A stretch of 64,000 nucleotides of DNA from Muribaculaceae bacterium (GCA_023666425.1 JAMPCA010000009.1:1-64000), one strand, 5' to 3'; shown: positions 43,544 to 52,521, counted from the first letter of the stretch. Notes: generated from the letters alone by a model not told the origin. Made by a program: numbers and translations.

Positions 43544-44590
43544 CTATTTCAGCAGATTCTCGTCAATATCCAGCTCCCTGGCGATCACCTTCCGGCTCGT
43601 CGCCTCCTGCTCGTCATTCAGCGTCTGCTTCGTGCGCTCGATACGCCGCCCCATATTGGAGGTATTCCCGAAATGCTTCACCTTAACCTCCCTGGTCGCC
43701 ACCAGCTTCTTGGGCACAGCCTTCACATAATAATAGTATTCATCGTCCTCAAACTGGACGCGCTCTGTCCGGTCATAATCCAGATTCATAAATAAAAATT
43801 CCAGCAAAAAGGCAATCAGCAGGGAAATCAGGTTCCCAATCAAAAGCCACAGCGTCTTCTGTGAAATATTGAGCACCAGATAGCCCACGAACAGACCCGC
43901 AAGCTCGATCAGCACGCCCGAAATAATCGCCAGCGTCCACGCGTGATCGACCTCCAGCCGCCGCACCACATAAACGACCGTCGCGGTCACGACGAAGATT
44001 GCAAGCACGAGATACATCTCCTTGTTGTTTACAATCTGCCCCACGCAGATGCTGAACTTTGAGGAGACAGCTTCCTCCCCGGTCTCCACCGCCACCAGCG
44101 CGCCCTCATTCCGCTTGATGCCGTCGAGGAAAAAGTAGATGACCGTGCCGCAGACCACCGCGATCACGGAATACACTTCCCGCAGCAGCCCGGTGACCAG
44201 TGGCATCACATAAGGGATATGAAAGTGGAAGCAGACCGGTGTGAGAAGCGCCGCGATCCCGTCCTTCGGTGAAAACCGGAAATACACCAGCAGAAGCACC
44301 GCAAAAAGCACCAGCGCCGTGACCGCCGCTTCCAGAGACAGGGCATAGAGATCGGCAAGCACAATCAACACCACAAACCAGATCATGGCATAGACCGGGA
44401 ACACCGCGCACACCAGAGACAGAACCAGAGCCACCGTAAGGGTGCTGATCCTCTCCATATAACCAATATTTGCATTGATCGTCGAAAAAATCAAAAACGC
44501 CAGAATAAATTTAACCACAGGGAACAGGTATGTCTCATATTTTCCATAGAAACGAATCATCCTGTCCCTGATCTCCAATATTTTCGTCAT
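43544..44590 (-). CDS. Conserved multi-span membrane protein upstream of cdaA
   Basis: A 348-residue protein with about nine hydrophobic segments (for example YLFPVVKFILAFLIFSTIN, LFAVLLLVYFRF and LWLLIGNLISLLIAFLLEFLF). A cytosolic C-terminal tail of about 70 residues (YDRTERVQFEDDEYYYYVKAVPKK and beyond) is basic. I do not recognise the family. GGGAGG lies four bases before the ATG. It is the second gene of the unit that continues into cdaA (27-base gap), so it may be part of c-di-AMP or cell-envelope control; this is inferred from position alone. Confidence 0.8.
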   Translation of the reverse strand: MTKILEIRDRMIRFYGKYETYLFPVVKFILAFLIFSTINANIGYMERISTLTVALVLSLVCAVFPVYAMIWFVVLIVLADLYALSLEAAVTALVLFAVLLLVYFRFSPKDGIAALLTPVCFHFHIPYVMPLVTGLLREVYSVIAVVCGTVIYFFLDGIKRNEGALVAVETGEEAVSSKFSICVGQIVNNKEMYLVLAIFVVTATVVYVVRRLEVDHAWTLAIISGVLIELAGLFVGYLVLNISQKTLWLLIGNLISLLIAFLLEFLFMNLDYDRTERVQFEDDEYYYYVKAVPKKLVATREVKVKHFGNTSNMGRRIERTKQTLNDEQEATSRKVIARELDIDENLLK

Positions 44591-44599
44591 AAAACCTCC

Positions 44600-45004
44600 C
44601 TACGACTTCAAACGGTCTTCCCGCTTGTATAATTTGCGGGCTCTCGTCATATGTCCCTCGTAGTTCTTAAGCCGTCTTCTGCCATGGCGGTAGCGCATAT
44701 AGTACACGAGCAGCGTCGCGAGCAGATAGAGCGCCATAAAGCCGGCATACAGCATGAGAAGCCGTACACCCAGATCCAAAAGCTCCAGATTATTGACAAG
44801 GAGCGTGACGCCCTCGATGTCACTCATCACCCACAAAAGCACCAGCAGGGCATAGGCCATGGTTCCGGTGATAAAGCTTTTTAACAGCTCCTTGCTGACA
44901 TAATCCCACATATAATACTGCCCCATCTGCCGGTCGGTCCTGTCCTTGTGGACGTCGTACACCGCCATATGATACAGCTCTTTTACGCGCTCCTCATCAA
45001 TCAT
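44600..45004 (-). CDS. Small membrane protein at the start of the cdaA operon
   Basis: A 134-residue protein with two hydrophobic segments (about 45-63 and 78-100) and a basic C-terminus (RYRHGRRRLKNYEGHMTRARKLYKRE). There is no recognised family. The start has TAAGGAG upstream, and the TTGAAA/TATAAT promoter at 45036-45063 gives a leader of about 25 nt. It is followed after nine bases by the larger membrane protein gene and then by cdaA. Confidence 0.75.
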   Translation of the reverse strand: MIDEERVKELYHMAVYDVHKDRTDRQMGQYYMWDYVSKELLKSFITGTMAYALLVLLWVMSDIEGVTLLVNNLELLDLGVRLLMLYAGFMALYLLATLLVYYMRYRHGRRRLKNYEGHMTRARKLYKREDRLKS

Positions 45005-45035
45005 ACGGACTCCTTAGATTTAAACCTTTGGATTC

Positions 45036-45063
45036 ATTATACCATACATGTCATATTTTTCAA
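45036..45063 (-). promoter_or_regulatory. Sigma-A promoter of the cdaA/cdaR/glmM operon
   Basis: TTGAAA (45058-45063) and TATAAT (45036-45041) on the minus strand are 16 bases apart. It is placed directly after the terminator of the upstream comFC/yvyF unit and before the first membrane protein gene. Confidence 0.8.
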
Positions 45064-45096
45064 ACAAAAATAAGCCCCCGACGTCTGCCGAAGGCT
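45064..45096 (-). terminator. Terminator of the comFC/YvyF-like unit
   Basis: AGCCCCCGA (45073-45081) pairs with CCGAAGGCT (45088-45096) with three wobble pairs. A T-rich run follows on the minus strand (45064-45071). It is next to the promoter of the cdaA operon. Confidence 0.75.
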
Positions 45097-45122
45097 AAAA
45101 ACAGCTAAAAATTCAGTAAAAA

Positions 45123-45527
45123 CTACAAAAAACGCATTCTGTCGCGATCCTTATCCTTGGAAGGCCTGGGCTGTTCCGGCTGCTTGGGCTTATCCATCAC
45201 GCTCATAAGATCGTTCGTCATGTTCTTCCGACAGTTATCGCAGAATCTCCCGGTGCGGATCAGCTTGCCGCACTTCTCGCACTCAATCCCCTCCATGGAA
45301 TCCTCGGAAAAGCTAAGCCTCTCCTCCCTGACCCACTGCTTGATCTGCTTGACCGACACGTCGTTCTCCTTAGAAACCTCATCGATCGAGGCTCCCTTGT
45401 GCTCATTGATGTAATTCTTTACATCCTGAAACTTGTCCTCCATCGCCTGCCTGCAGGCCGGACACAGCCTCTCATTTGCCAGCACGTTAAATAATCTGCC
45501 ACAGTTCTTACAATTTCTGACATCCAT
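45123..45527 (-). CDS. YvyF/TIGR03826-like zinc-ribbon protein
   Basis: A 134-residue protein of the YvyF/TIGR03826 type. MDVRNCKNCGRLFN with CPACRQ gives the first zinc site. A helix-turn-helix-like part (GASIDEVSKENDVSVKQIKQWVREERL, about 46-72) follows, then a second ribbon (CEKCGKLIRTGRFCDNC, about 84-100). In Bacillus this gene follows comFC in the flagellar late operon, and the same order is seen here. No flagellar gene is in the window. ATG 45527 has AGGAGG seven bases upstream; the gap to comFC is 11 bases. Confidence 0.85.
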   Translation of the reverse strand: MDVRNCKNCGRLFNVLANERLCPACRQAMEDKFQDVKNYINEHKGASIDEVSKENDVSVKQIKQWVREERLSFSEDSMEGIECEKCGKLIRTGRFCDNCRKNMTNDLMSVMDKPKQPEQPRPSKDKDRDRMRFL

Positions 45528-45538
45528 TCTCCAACCTC

Positions 45539-46291
45539 CTATAGTCCCCTGCCTATGCACGCCGCGAGAAAATAAACCTGTTCCACCCCCGCTCTGCGCA
45601 GCTCTTTCGCCGCAGCTTCCACGGTGCTTCCGGTCGTGTAGATATCGTCCACCAAAAGGACTCTCTTATATTGTACTATAAATGGCGCCGTCTGAAAAGC
45701 ATTTTTCAGATTATTTTTTCTTTCTTCGACATTTAATTTTTTCTGCGGTCTTGTATTTACCGTCCTTTTTAAGGCTCTGCTCTCACAGACGAGCCCCATG
45801 CGGCCTGCCAGCTCCCCTGCAAAAAGCTCCGCCTGGTCATAGCCCCTGCGCCGTTTCTTTCCCCGGTACATCGGCACCGGGACAACCGCCTCTATACCGT
45901 TTGCAAAAATCCAGTCTCCCCAGCGCCTGGCGGCCGCTTCTCCCAGAAAGGCGGCATATTCCCTGCGGTTGGAGTATTTAAAGCGGTACATGGTCTTTTT
46001 GACAGCCCCGCGGTACTCAAACACGCCCCTGCCCTGCACAATATAAGAAATCTCCCCGCTCCCGGCGCGTCCATGAAAAAAGCGCCCTGCACAGTCCAGA
46101 CAGTACTCTTTACCGCCGCCCAGGGGCTGCCCGCAATGCATACAAAAACTCTCCCCCACGGGAAACAGCTTTTTCCCGCAGGCTCCATGGATTCCCGCAG
46201 AAAATTCCTCCGCGGCAAGCAGGCCGTCGCAGACGGCGCACCTCGGAGGAAACAGAAGCTGCAGCAGCGGTTCCGCCACCCTGCCCACCAT
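45539..46291 (-). CDS. comFC: ComF family amidophosphoribosyltransferase-like protein
   Basis: About 250 residues. An N-terminal zinc ribbon (CAVCDG ... CMHCGQP ... CLDC) is followed by a phosphoribosyltransferase domain with VPVPMYRGKKRRRGYDQAE (about 142) and the PRPP loop VLLVDDIYTTGSTVEAA (about 210). ComFC is needed for natural DNA uptake in several species, though it occurs in bacteria not known to be competent. The start is probably ATG 46291 with GGGAA upstream; TTG 46315 would overlap hom by eight bases. Confidence 0.9.
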   Translation of the reverse strand: MVGRVAEPLLQLLFPPRCAVCDGLLAAEEFSAGIHGACGKKLFPVGESFCMHCGQPLGGGKEYCLDCAGRFFHGRAGSGEISYIVQGRGVFEYRGAVKKTMYRFKYSNRREYAAFLGEAAARRWGDWIFANGIEAVVPVPMYRGKKRRRGYDQAELFAGELAGRMGLVCESRALKRTVNTRPQKKLNVEERKNNLKNAFQTAPFIVQYKRVLLVDDIYTTGSTVEAAAKELRRAGVEQVYFLAACIGRGL

Positions 46292-46307
46292 GCCTTTTCC
46301 CGGAAAA

Positions 46308-47501
46308 CTATCCAAGCCGGATACGGTTCTTCACGTCGATATTCGCCGCACGCATCGCAAAATCCGCCTCCGTCATCGCCTCCGTGGTAAAGCCGGATTC
46401 CCCTTCCACGCCCGCATCCACATAGGAAACCGCGCCAAATGCCGACTCCACCGCCGCCCGGTCTGCGCCGGTGCGCACAAAGAAGCGGTTCACACTGTCC
46501 TTATAATCCACCAGCGCAAGTTTCTCCTGCTGCCAGTTGATATAGATATTTACATGGGTATGCTTCACCAGATCCACCAGATCCGCCACGACCGCGCTTG
46601 CCGTGGGAAGCTTTCCCGCGCCGCTGCCGTAAAACATCGCGTCTCCCAGCACGTTGCCGTGCACGAAGATACCGTTAAACACGCCGTTCACATTGCACAG
46701 CGGATGCTCCGCCGGAAGCAAAAAGGGCGCCACCATGCAGGAGTAACTGTCTCCCTGCTTGCGGCTCATGGCAAGAAGCTTGATGGAGCACTTCATCGCC
46801 TTTGCATAAATGAAATCCTCCGCCGTGAGCTTCGTGATTCCCTCACAGTGTATATCCTCGTAATCCACCTGCTGTCCACAGACTAAGGAGGTCAGGATCG
46901 CAATTTTGCGGCAGGGGTCGTGCCCCTCAATATCCGCTGTGGGATCCTTCTCCGCATAGCCCTTTTCCTGCGCATCCTTTAACACCTCGTCAAAGTCTGC
47001 GCCCTCCTCCGCCATCTTCGTGAGCATATAGTTGGTGGTGCCATTTAAGATTCCGGTGATCTCCTCGATCTCGTCCGCTGTCAGACACTTGTTTAACGGG
47101 CGGATGATCGGGATTCCGCCGCCCACGCTTGCCTCAAACTGGAAGTTGACTCCCTGCTCACGCGCAAGCTTAATCAGCTCCGCACCCTTTGCCGCCACAA
47201 GATTTTTGTTGCTGGTAGTCACCTGCTTGCCCGCAAGGAGCATCTCCTTCACGAAGGTGTAGGCAGGCTCCACGCCGCCCATCGTCTCCACCACAATGCC
47301 GACCTCCGGGTCGTTCACGATCGTCTGGTAATCGTGAATGATCTTATCCTCCATCGGATCCCCGGGAAAATCCCTGAGATCCAGAATATACTTGACCTCC
47401 ACCGGCTGTCCCGCGCGCTCCGCGATCCTGCCCTGGTTGATCTTCAATACCTCGACCACACCGGAGCCGATGGTTCCGTAACCCATTACTGCTATCTTCA
47501 T
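46308..47501 (-). CDS. hom: Homoserine dehydrogenase
   Basis: A 397-residue homoserine dehydrogenase. The NAD(P) loop is VMGYGTIGSGV (about 5-15), KNLVAAKGAELIKLA (about 98) is the linker region, and GILNGTTNYMLTKM (about 150-163) with YAEKDPTADIEGHD (about 186-199) is the catalytic signature. It reduces aspartate semialdehyde to homoserine for Thr and Met. The C-terminus ends soon after the catalytic domain, in a short ACT-like remnant (NRFFVRTG...GFTTEAMTE), so feedback control may differ from the longer form. It begins 12 bases after the SPFH gene. Confidence 0.96.
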   Translation of the reverse strand: MKIAVMGYGTIGSGVVEVLKINQGRIAERAGQPVEVKYILDLRDFPGDPMEDKIIHDYQTIVNDPEVGIVVETMGGVEPAYTFVKEMLLAGKQVTTSNKNLVAAKGAELIKLAREQGVNFQFEASVGGGIPIIRPLNKCLTADEIEEITGILNGTTNYMLTKMAEEGADFDEVLKDAQEKGYAEKDPTADIEGHDPCRKIAILTSLVCGQQVDYEDIHCEGITKLTAEDFIYAKAMKCSIKLLAMSRKQGDSYSCMVAPFLLPAEHPLCNVNGVFNGIFVHGNVLGDAMFYGSGAGKLPTASAVVADLVDLVKHTHVNIYINWQQEKLALVDYKDSVNRFFVRTGADRAAVESAFGAVSYVDAGVEGESGFTTEAMTEADFAMRAANIDVKNRIRLG

Positions 47502-47513
47502 ATTTTTTACTCC

Positions 47514-48764
47514 CTATCTTCTCGGCTTGCCGCACTCACTGCAGAACTTGCCCGTATTCACCGTGCCGCACTCGCATGTCCACTCGCCCGCAGGCATCGG
47601 CTTGCCGCACTCACTGCAGAACCTGCCCGTATTCACCGTGCCGCACTCGCACGTCCATCCGCCCGCAGGCTGCTGCACCGGCTGCCCGGCTCCAGCCCCC
47701 ATGGCGGGATTTGGCTGCCCGGCTCCTCCCATGGCGGGATTTGGCTGCCCGGCTCCTCCCATGGGATAGCCCTGCTGCATCTGCATCTGTGCGAGATTGG
47801 TGGCAGAGGTCGCGCCCGCCATATTGCCCATGGCGTTCATACCCATGCCCATGCCCATGAAGCCTGCCATCGCACCGTTCGCGTTGGAGCCTGCCGCCTC
47901 CATGCCGCGCGCCATTGCGCCCTGCACATAGCCCTCCCGGACGGTGGGGTCAGAGAGCATCGCACCCTGATTGCGCATATTGATAAGCTTCTGGGATTCC
48001 TCATCGTAGGAGAGGCTTGCGATTCCGACCGCCTGGATCTCCATGCCCCTCGTCTGGTTCCAGTCCTCGTCCAGGATGGAGGACATGTACTTGCCCAGCT
48101 CCCTCGCCTTGCTGGTGACAAAGGAAATCCTCTGTCCCTCCGCAGACATCTGGTTGATTGCCGACTGCAGCGCCTCTAAAAACTCGGAGAGATACTGCTC
48201 GTTGATCTCCGTGATATCCACATGATCCTTATTTCTCGGAACTGCCTCCGCATAGAACTGCAGGGGATTCACGATCTTTATGGAGTATGTCCCGTGCGCC
48301 CGCAAAAACAGCTCTGAATTGTAGAAGGAATCAAAATAGTTGATCGGCTGTCTCGTGCCGAACTTGATGCCCTTGATCTCCTGCAGATTGATAAAGAACA
48401 CCTTCTGCGCCTTGGGGGTCTGTCCGCCGAACTTGATGCGGTTAAAGGACTCCTGCAGCGTCTCTCCGAACTCCCCGTTAAACAGCGAGGGCATGGAGGA
48501 ATTGTCCACCTTGTAATAGCCCGGCTCCGCCGTGTAGTCCACCACCTTGCCTCCGTCTACCAGAAGCATAAACTGGTTGTCATATACATGGATGATGGAG
48601 CCGTTGCTCACCGTGTCCTCCGTCCCCTTCTTATTCTGTCCCCTGCGCATCAGCACGCCTCTGGAAAAGACGGTCTGGTCGCTCATGGCGTCCGCCTCAT
48701 ACACCTCCAGCCACTGATCCGAAAAGCCGCCTCCGATTGCCTTTCCAATTGCTCTGATAATTCC
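47514..48764 (-). CDS. SPFH/YdjI-like protein with two C-terminal zinc ribbons
   Basis: A 416-residue protein. MGIIRAIGKAIGG begins an SPFH (band 7) domain (about 20-270) of the YdjI/virion-core-like type. A methionine/glycine-rich linker (MGMGMGMNAMGN) and proline-rich repeats (MGGAGQPNPA) lead to two near-identical zinc ribbons, each WTCECGTVNTG-K/R-FCSECGKP. ATG 48764 has AGGAGG eight bases upstream. In Bacillus the ydj genes respond to envelope stress; whether that holds here is unknown. The upstream zinc/Tim44-like gene is 33 bases away and could encode a partner. Confidence 0.88.
   Translation of the reverse strand, partial: GIIRAIGKAIGGGFSDQWLEVYEADAMSDQTVFSRGVLMRRGQNKKGTEDTVSNGSIIHVYDNQFMLLVDGGKVVDYTAEPGYYKVDNSSMPSLFNGEFGETLQESFNRIKFGGQTPKAQKVFFINLQEIKGIKFGTRQPINYFDSFYNSELFLRAHGTYSIKIVNPLQFYAEAVPRNKDHVDITEINEQYLSEFLEALQSAINQMSAEGQRISFVTSKARELGKYMSSILDEDWNQTRGMEIQAVGIASLSYDEESQKLINMRNQGAMLSDPTVREGYVQGAMARGMEAAGSNANGAMAGFMGMGMGMNAMGNMAGATSATNLAQMQMQQGYPMGGAGQPNPAMGGAGQPNPAMGAGAGQPVQQPAGGWTCECGTVNTGRFCSECGKPMPAGEWTCECGTVNTGKFCSECGKPRR
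47523..47672 (-). repeat. Tandem 75-bp repeat encoding two zinc ribbons
   Basis: Two 75-base units (47523-47597 and 47598-47672) code for the paired zinc ribbons of the SPFH protein. The core 50 or so bases differ by only a few changes. A shorter 30-base repeat encoding MGGAGQPNPA lies just beyond (about 47700-47760). Confidence 0.85.
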
Positions 48765-48797
48765 CATAACCTGTTCCTCCTTTATCTTTCCTGCCAC

Positions 48798-49571
48798 TTA
48801 CACATGGTGATAATCGACCTCGTAGTATTTGTTCAGCGACCACACCTTAATATTGACCGGCGTGACCGCCGACCCGCAATATTCACATACCATTCTTCCC
48901 AGATTCCTGATGGGCGCGCCACAGTTCGGGCAGACCGTGCCCACGGCGCTTCCGCCCACAGCGTCTGCGTCCTGTATGTAGAGAAGCTCCAGATTGTACT
49001 TCGTCTGCTCCTTGCGCTCCCGCGAGCCCTCCGTGACCCGGTCGCCGCAGACTTTATAATGATAGTACTCCACCGCGCTCTGAATGGTGATGACGCACTT
49101 CCCGCCGCCTTTTCTATAGTTCGCGATCTCGGTCTGGTGAATCCGGATATCGTCGTACACCTCCCGGACCGACGCCGCCTGATTTGCGGCAATCACATTT
49201 TCCACCTGCCGCCGCACTTCCCCGGAGGCGTCCGTCAGGCGGTCAATGTTCCCTGAGGAAATCGCAAGCAGCGCGGATGTCAGCATATTTTCAGCCTTAT
49301 GCTTAAACTCCCGCCACACGAAATCCGGGAAATCGCGGGCAATCTGCGGTTCCATAAGCCTCGTCATGCCGGAGACAGATTTCGGTGTCGCCGCCAGCTC
49401 GTCTGCCTGCCGGTTCAGCCCCTCGGCCAGACTGTCCGTGCCGAAGGCCACCCGGGAAAAATCCCGTATTTTATTCCGGAGCACAAGGGCTCCCACTCCG
49501 GCCGCCACAAGGACTGCGGCGAACACGCCGAGCCCCACGGCGGCTCCGATGCTGACTGCAAGACAAATCAC
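48798..49571 (-). CDS. Membrane-anchored zinc-ribbon protein with Tim44-like domain
   Basis: About 257 residues. One N-terminal membrane span (about 2-28) is followed by a helical region and a Tim44-like domain (about 80-205), then a C-terminal zinc ribbon (CPNCG ... CEYCG, about 218-235). GTG 49571 has GGGGAGG seven bases upstream and gives a clean membrane-anchor start; the longer ATG frame would run into prfB by 49 bases. The role is unknown; the SPFH/zinc-ribbon gene beside it suggests a shared membrane function. Confidence 0.72.
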   Translation of the reverse strand: MICLAVSIGAAVGLGVFAAVLVAAGVGALVLRNKIRDFSRVAFGTDSLAEGLNRQADELAATPKSVSGMTRLMEPQIARDFPDFVWREFKHKAENMLTSALLAISSGNIDRLTDASGEVRRQVENVIAANQAASVREVYDDIRIHQTEIANYRKGGGKCVITIQSAVEYYHYKVCGDRVTEGSRERKEQTKYNLELLYIQDADAVGGSAVGTVCPNCGAPIRNLGRMVCEYCGSAVTPVNIKVWSLNKYYEVDYHHV

Positions 49572-49573
49572 AT

Positions 49574-50711
49574 CTATTCCTCCCCGCTGTCCATGCTCCT
49601 GGGACATCCCAGGCTCAGCCATTTGAGATAGCCATTGATAAAGGGATCAATCGCCCCGTCCATGACTGCGTTTACATTGCCGCTCTCCGTCCCGGTGCGG
49701 TGATCCTTCACCAGCGTATAGGGCTGCATCACATAGGAACGGATCTGGTTGCCCCAGCCGATCTCCGTGACTTCGCCCCGGATCCCCTCCGCAAGCGCCG
49801 CGTTCTCCTCCTGCTTCAACAGGAAAAGCCTCGCCTTTAACATCTGCATGGCCTTATCCTTATTCATATGCTGGGAACGCTCATTCTGACACTGCACCAC
49901 AATCCCGGTGGGATAGTGGGTGATGCGGATCGCAGAACTCGTCTTATTGATATGCTGACCTCCGGCGCCGCTGGAACGGAAGGTGTCGATGCGGATATCT
50001 TCGTCCTTAATCTCCACATCCAGATCCTCCTCGATATCCGGCATCACATCGCAGGAAACAAAGGATGTCTGACGCTTCCCCGCCGCGTTGAATGGCGAGA
50101 TGCGCACCAGCCGGTGCACCCCCTTCTCTGATTTGAGGCAGCCGTATGCATTGTCCCCGTTTACCTGAAAGGTGATGGACTTGATGCCCGCCTCGTCGCC
50201 GTCCAGGGAATCGAGGACTTCCAGGCTGTAACCCTTCTTGTCCGCCCACTTCGAGTACATGCGGAACAGCATCGCCGCCCAGTCGCAGGACTCCGTACCG
50301 CCGGCTCCGGCATGGAGCGAGAGGATTGCATTCCCGCCGTCGTATTCCCCGGACAGAAGCGTCTTCATGCGGATGCTCTCGTATTCGCTCTCCAGCTCTG
50401 TAAGCATCTGCTCCACCTCCGGAACCAGCGAGGCGTCGTTCTCCTCGTTGCCCATCTCGATCATCGTCTCTATGTCCTCATAGTCCTGCATGAGTTTTCT
50501 ACAGACAGCCACATCGTCCTTTAAGCTCTTGAGCTTTTTCATCTTCTCCTGCGAGACTACCGGATCATTCCAGAAATCCGGCGCCTCCATCTCCCGCTCC
50601 AGCTCTTCGATCTGCTGCGTCCTGCCCGCTAAGTCAAAGTGAATCCCTCACTTCCTGCAGCGGCGCTTTGTAGGCGGTAAGCCGCCCCTTAAAATTGTCG
50701 AATTCGACCAC
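49574..50711 (-). CDS. prfB: Peptide chain release factor 2 (programmed +1 frameshift)
   Basis: RF2, made from two frames. The first frame starts at GTG 50711 (GAGGTG six bases upstream) and reads 25 codons to an in-frame TGA at 50634-50636. A +1 shift at CTTTGAC continues in the second frame from 50635 to the stop at 49574, giving about 378 residues in all. The GGQ motif lies in SSGAGGQHINKTSSAIR, and the SPF anticodon-like tripeptide in VHRLVRISPFNAAGKRQTSF. It ends translation at UGA and UAA. If the shift fails, a 25-residue peptide results. Confidence 0.97.
50634..50650 (-). promoter_or_regulatory. prfB: prfB programmed frameshift site
   Basis: On the minus strand GAGGG is followed after five bases by CTTTGAC, with the in-frame UGA at 50634-50636. 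Slippage of tRNA-Leu from CUU to UUU, helped by the internal Shine-Dalgarno-like GAGGG and by slow UGA reading, gives the +1 shift. This is the autoregulatory site known from most bacterial prfB genes. Confidence 0.95.
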
Positions 50712-50716
50712 AGAAA

Positions 50717-51232
50717 TCACCTCTTTTTTCTTTTTTGTCTATTGTAACAATTTGTGAACAGAAATACAACCAGTAATCCGAGGAAAGCGCCGCAGGCATC
50801 AATGAGCACGTCCCGGAGCTGCCCCGCCCGTCCGGGCACAAAACGCTGGTGCAGCTCGTCTGTACCGGCATAGCACACCGCAATTCCAAAGGCAAGTCCA
50901 TACCGGAGCAGCCGTCTTCTGTGCCACTCCCCGCGGTACTTCCGAAAGGTGAGCACAAAGAGGATTAAGGAGGCAAGAATGGCGTACTCTGTCATGTGGG
51001 CCGCCTTGCGCACCGGAAATTCAATGCGCAGCGCCTTCTCTTCAAGCTGCTGCTGCGAAAGCTCCAGATGCAGGGCAATGTTCACGCCCTCCACGATCCG
51101 GTAGCTGACGCTGCCGCTGACCTCGGCGGACGCTGTGTCCGGCTGGGCGGAAAAGATGAAGATCACCATCATCCATGCCAGCGCTGCAAGAAGCGCCGCC
51201 TCGAAAAAGGTTCTGCTTCCACCGCTTTTCAA
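50717..51232 (-). CDS. VanZ family membrane protein
   Basis: A 171-residue VanZ-like protein with about four membrane spans. The family motif FPVRKAAHMTEYAILASL (about 72) and GTDELHQRFVPGRAGQLRDVLIDACGAFLG (about 122-151) are clear. VanZ from Tn1546 raises teicoplanin resistance, but chromosomal members like this one have unknown roles. The TTG start at 51232 overlaps the ctpA stop as TTGA, with GGGG eight bases upstream. The prfB ribosome binding site lies inside its stop region, so the genes are packed into one unit. Confidence 0.88.
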   Translation of the reverse strand: MKSGGSRTFFEAALLAALAWMMVIFIFSAQPDTASAEVSGSVSYRIVEGVNIALHLELSQQQLEEKALRIEFPVRKAAHMTEYAILASLILFVLTFRKYRGEWHRRRLLRYGLAFGIAVCYAGTDELHQRFVPGRAGQLRDVLIDACGAFLGLLVVFLFTNCYNRQKRKKR

Positions 51233-52521
51233 TGGAGCATCCCCCGCATCTCGTCTATGGCATACTGGAGCTGGTTGTCGTAGCGCATGTCGTAGGGCTT
51301 CGTCCTGTCGCCCCCGTACTCGTACTCCACGACTTCGTCCGGCTCAATTCCCGTGCCGTGGATATTGTTGCCATTTGGCGTGTAGTATTTCGCTGTCGTG
51401 AGCTTTACCGCGTCCCCGTCCTCCAGCGGAAAAATCGACTGCACAATGCCCTTTCCAAAGGTCGTCGTGCCCACCAGCGTCCCGTAATCATAATCCTTGA
51501 CGGCTCCCGCAAAAATCTCGGAAGCGCTTGCGCTGCCCTTATCCACAAGCACCACCAGCGGATAGTCCATACAGCGCTTGTCGGAGCTGTAGGTCTCCCG
51601 GTTGCCGAATTTGTCCTCCGTGTACACGATGGTTCCCTCCGGCAGAATGTCGTCCGCGATGCGCACCACTGAATCAATCAGTCCTCCCGGATTGTCCCTT
51701 AAGTCTACGATCATGCCCTCCATCCCCTGCTCTTCCAGCTCTCTGACCTGCTCCTCAAACTGCTCCGGGGTATTCGACTGGAATTCGCTGATCTGGATAT
51801 AACCGATATTTCCCTCCAAAAGCTCCGAAGATACGCTGGAAAGCTGCACATTGCGGCGCTCCACGTCAAATTCCAGGGATTCATCCGTGTCCTCCCTGTA
51901 GACGAGCAGATGCACCGTCGTCCCCTCCTTCCCGCGGATCTTCTGCACCAGCGCCGTAAGCTCCATGCTCGTGGCCTCAATATCATCGACCATAAGGATT
52001 TTGTCTCCGTTTTTGAGCCCGGCCTCCTCCGCCGGAGTCTCCTCATAGACCTTTGTGATCGTCACCTCCATCGTCTCGGCGTTCTGCGTAAGTCCCGCGC
52101 CGATGCCGTAGTAGGCGCCGGAGGTGTCCACCCGGATGCTCGCGTACTCGTCCGGTGTATAATAGACAGAATACGGATCGTCCAGCCCCTCCAGCGTACC
52201 CGCCAGAATGGATTCCCTGACCTTCTCCTTATCGTAATCTTCATAATAGTAGATATCCATGTAGGCCAGAAGCTCCTGCTGTTTTTCCAGCGTGTCCCGG
52301 TTCAAAACCGATGAATTGTCGGAGGTGACTCCCCCTTTTTTCGGCCCAAAAATCAGATACTGCCTCGTGATGCCCGTATACAGCTTTACGCCGGCGGCCA
52401 GAAGCACAGCGATGACCAGAACGCCGACGATAAGCCCCGAGCAGAATCCTGAGCCAAAGCCCGGCGATTGCTTCTTCGGATACTCCGGCTGCATCCCCGG
52501 CTGCATATATTGTCTGTCCAT
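51229..52521 (-). CDS. ctpA: S41 family C-terminal processing peptidase (CtpA-like)
   Basis: A 430-residue protease. A short cytosolic tail, one membrane span (about 27-48), a PDZ domain (about 125-210, YYGIGAGLTQN ... AGLKNGDKILMVDD) and an S41 domain (about 225-400) follow one another. The catalytic serine is in KGSASASEIFAGA and the lysine in TTFGKGIVQS. It should process or degrade envelope proteins outside the membrane. GGAGGG precedes the ATG. It follows ftsX by 13 bases, the common ftsE-ftsX-ctpA order. Confidence 0.95.
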   Translation of the reverse strand: MDRQYMQPGMQPEYPKKQSPGFGSGFCSGLIVGVLVIAVLLAAGVKLYTGITRQYLIFGPKKGGVTSDNSSVLNRDTLEKQQELLAYMDIYYYEDYDKEKVRESILAGTLEGLDDPYSVYYTPDEYASIRVDTSGAYYGIGAGLTQNAETMEVTITKVYEETPAEEAGLKNGDKILMVDDIEATSMELTALVQKIRGKEGTTVHLLVYREDTDESLEFDVERRNVQLSSVSSELLEGNIGYIQISEFQSNTPEQFEEQVRELEEQGMEGMIVDLRDNPGGLIDSVVRIADDILPEGTIVYTEDKFGNRETYSSDKRCMDYPLVVLVDKGSASASEIFAGAVKDYDYGTLVGTTTFGKGIVQSIFPLEDGDAVKLTTAKYYTPNGNNIHGTGIEPDEVVEYEYGGDRTKPYDMRYDNQLQYAIDEMRGMLH

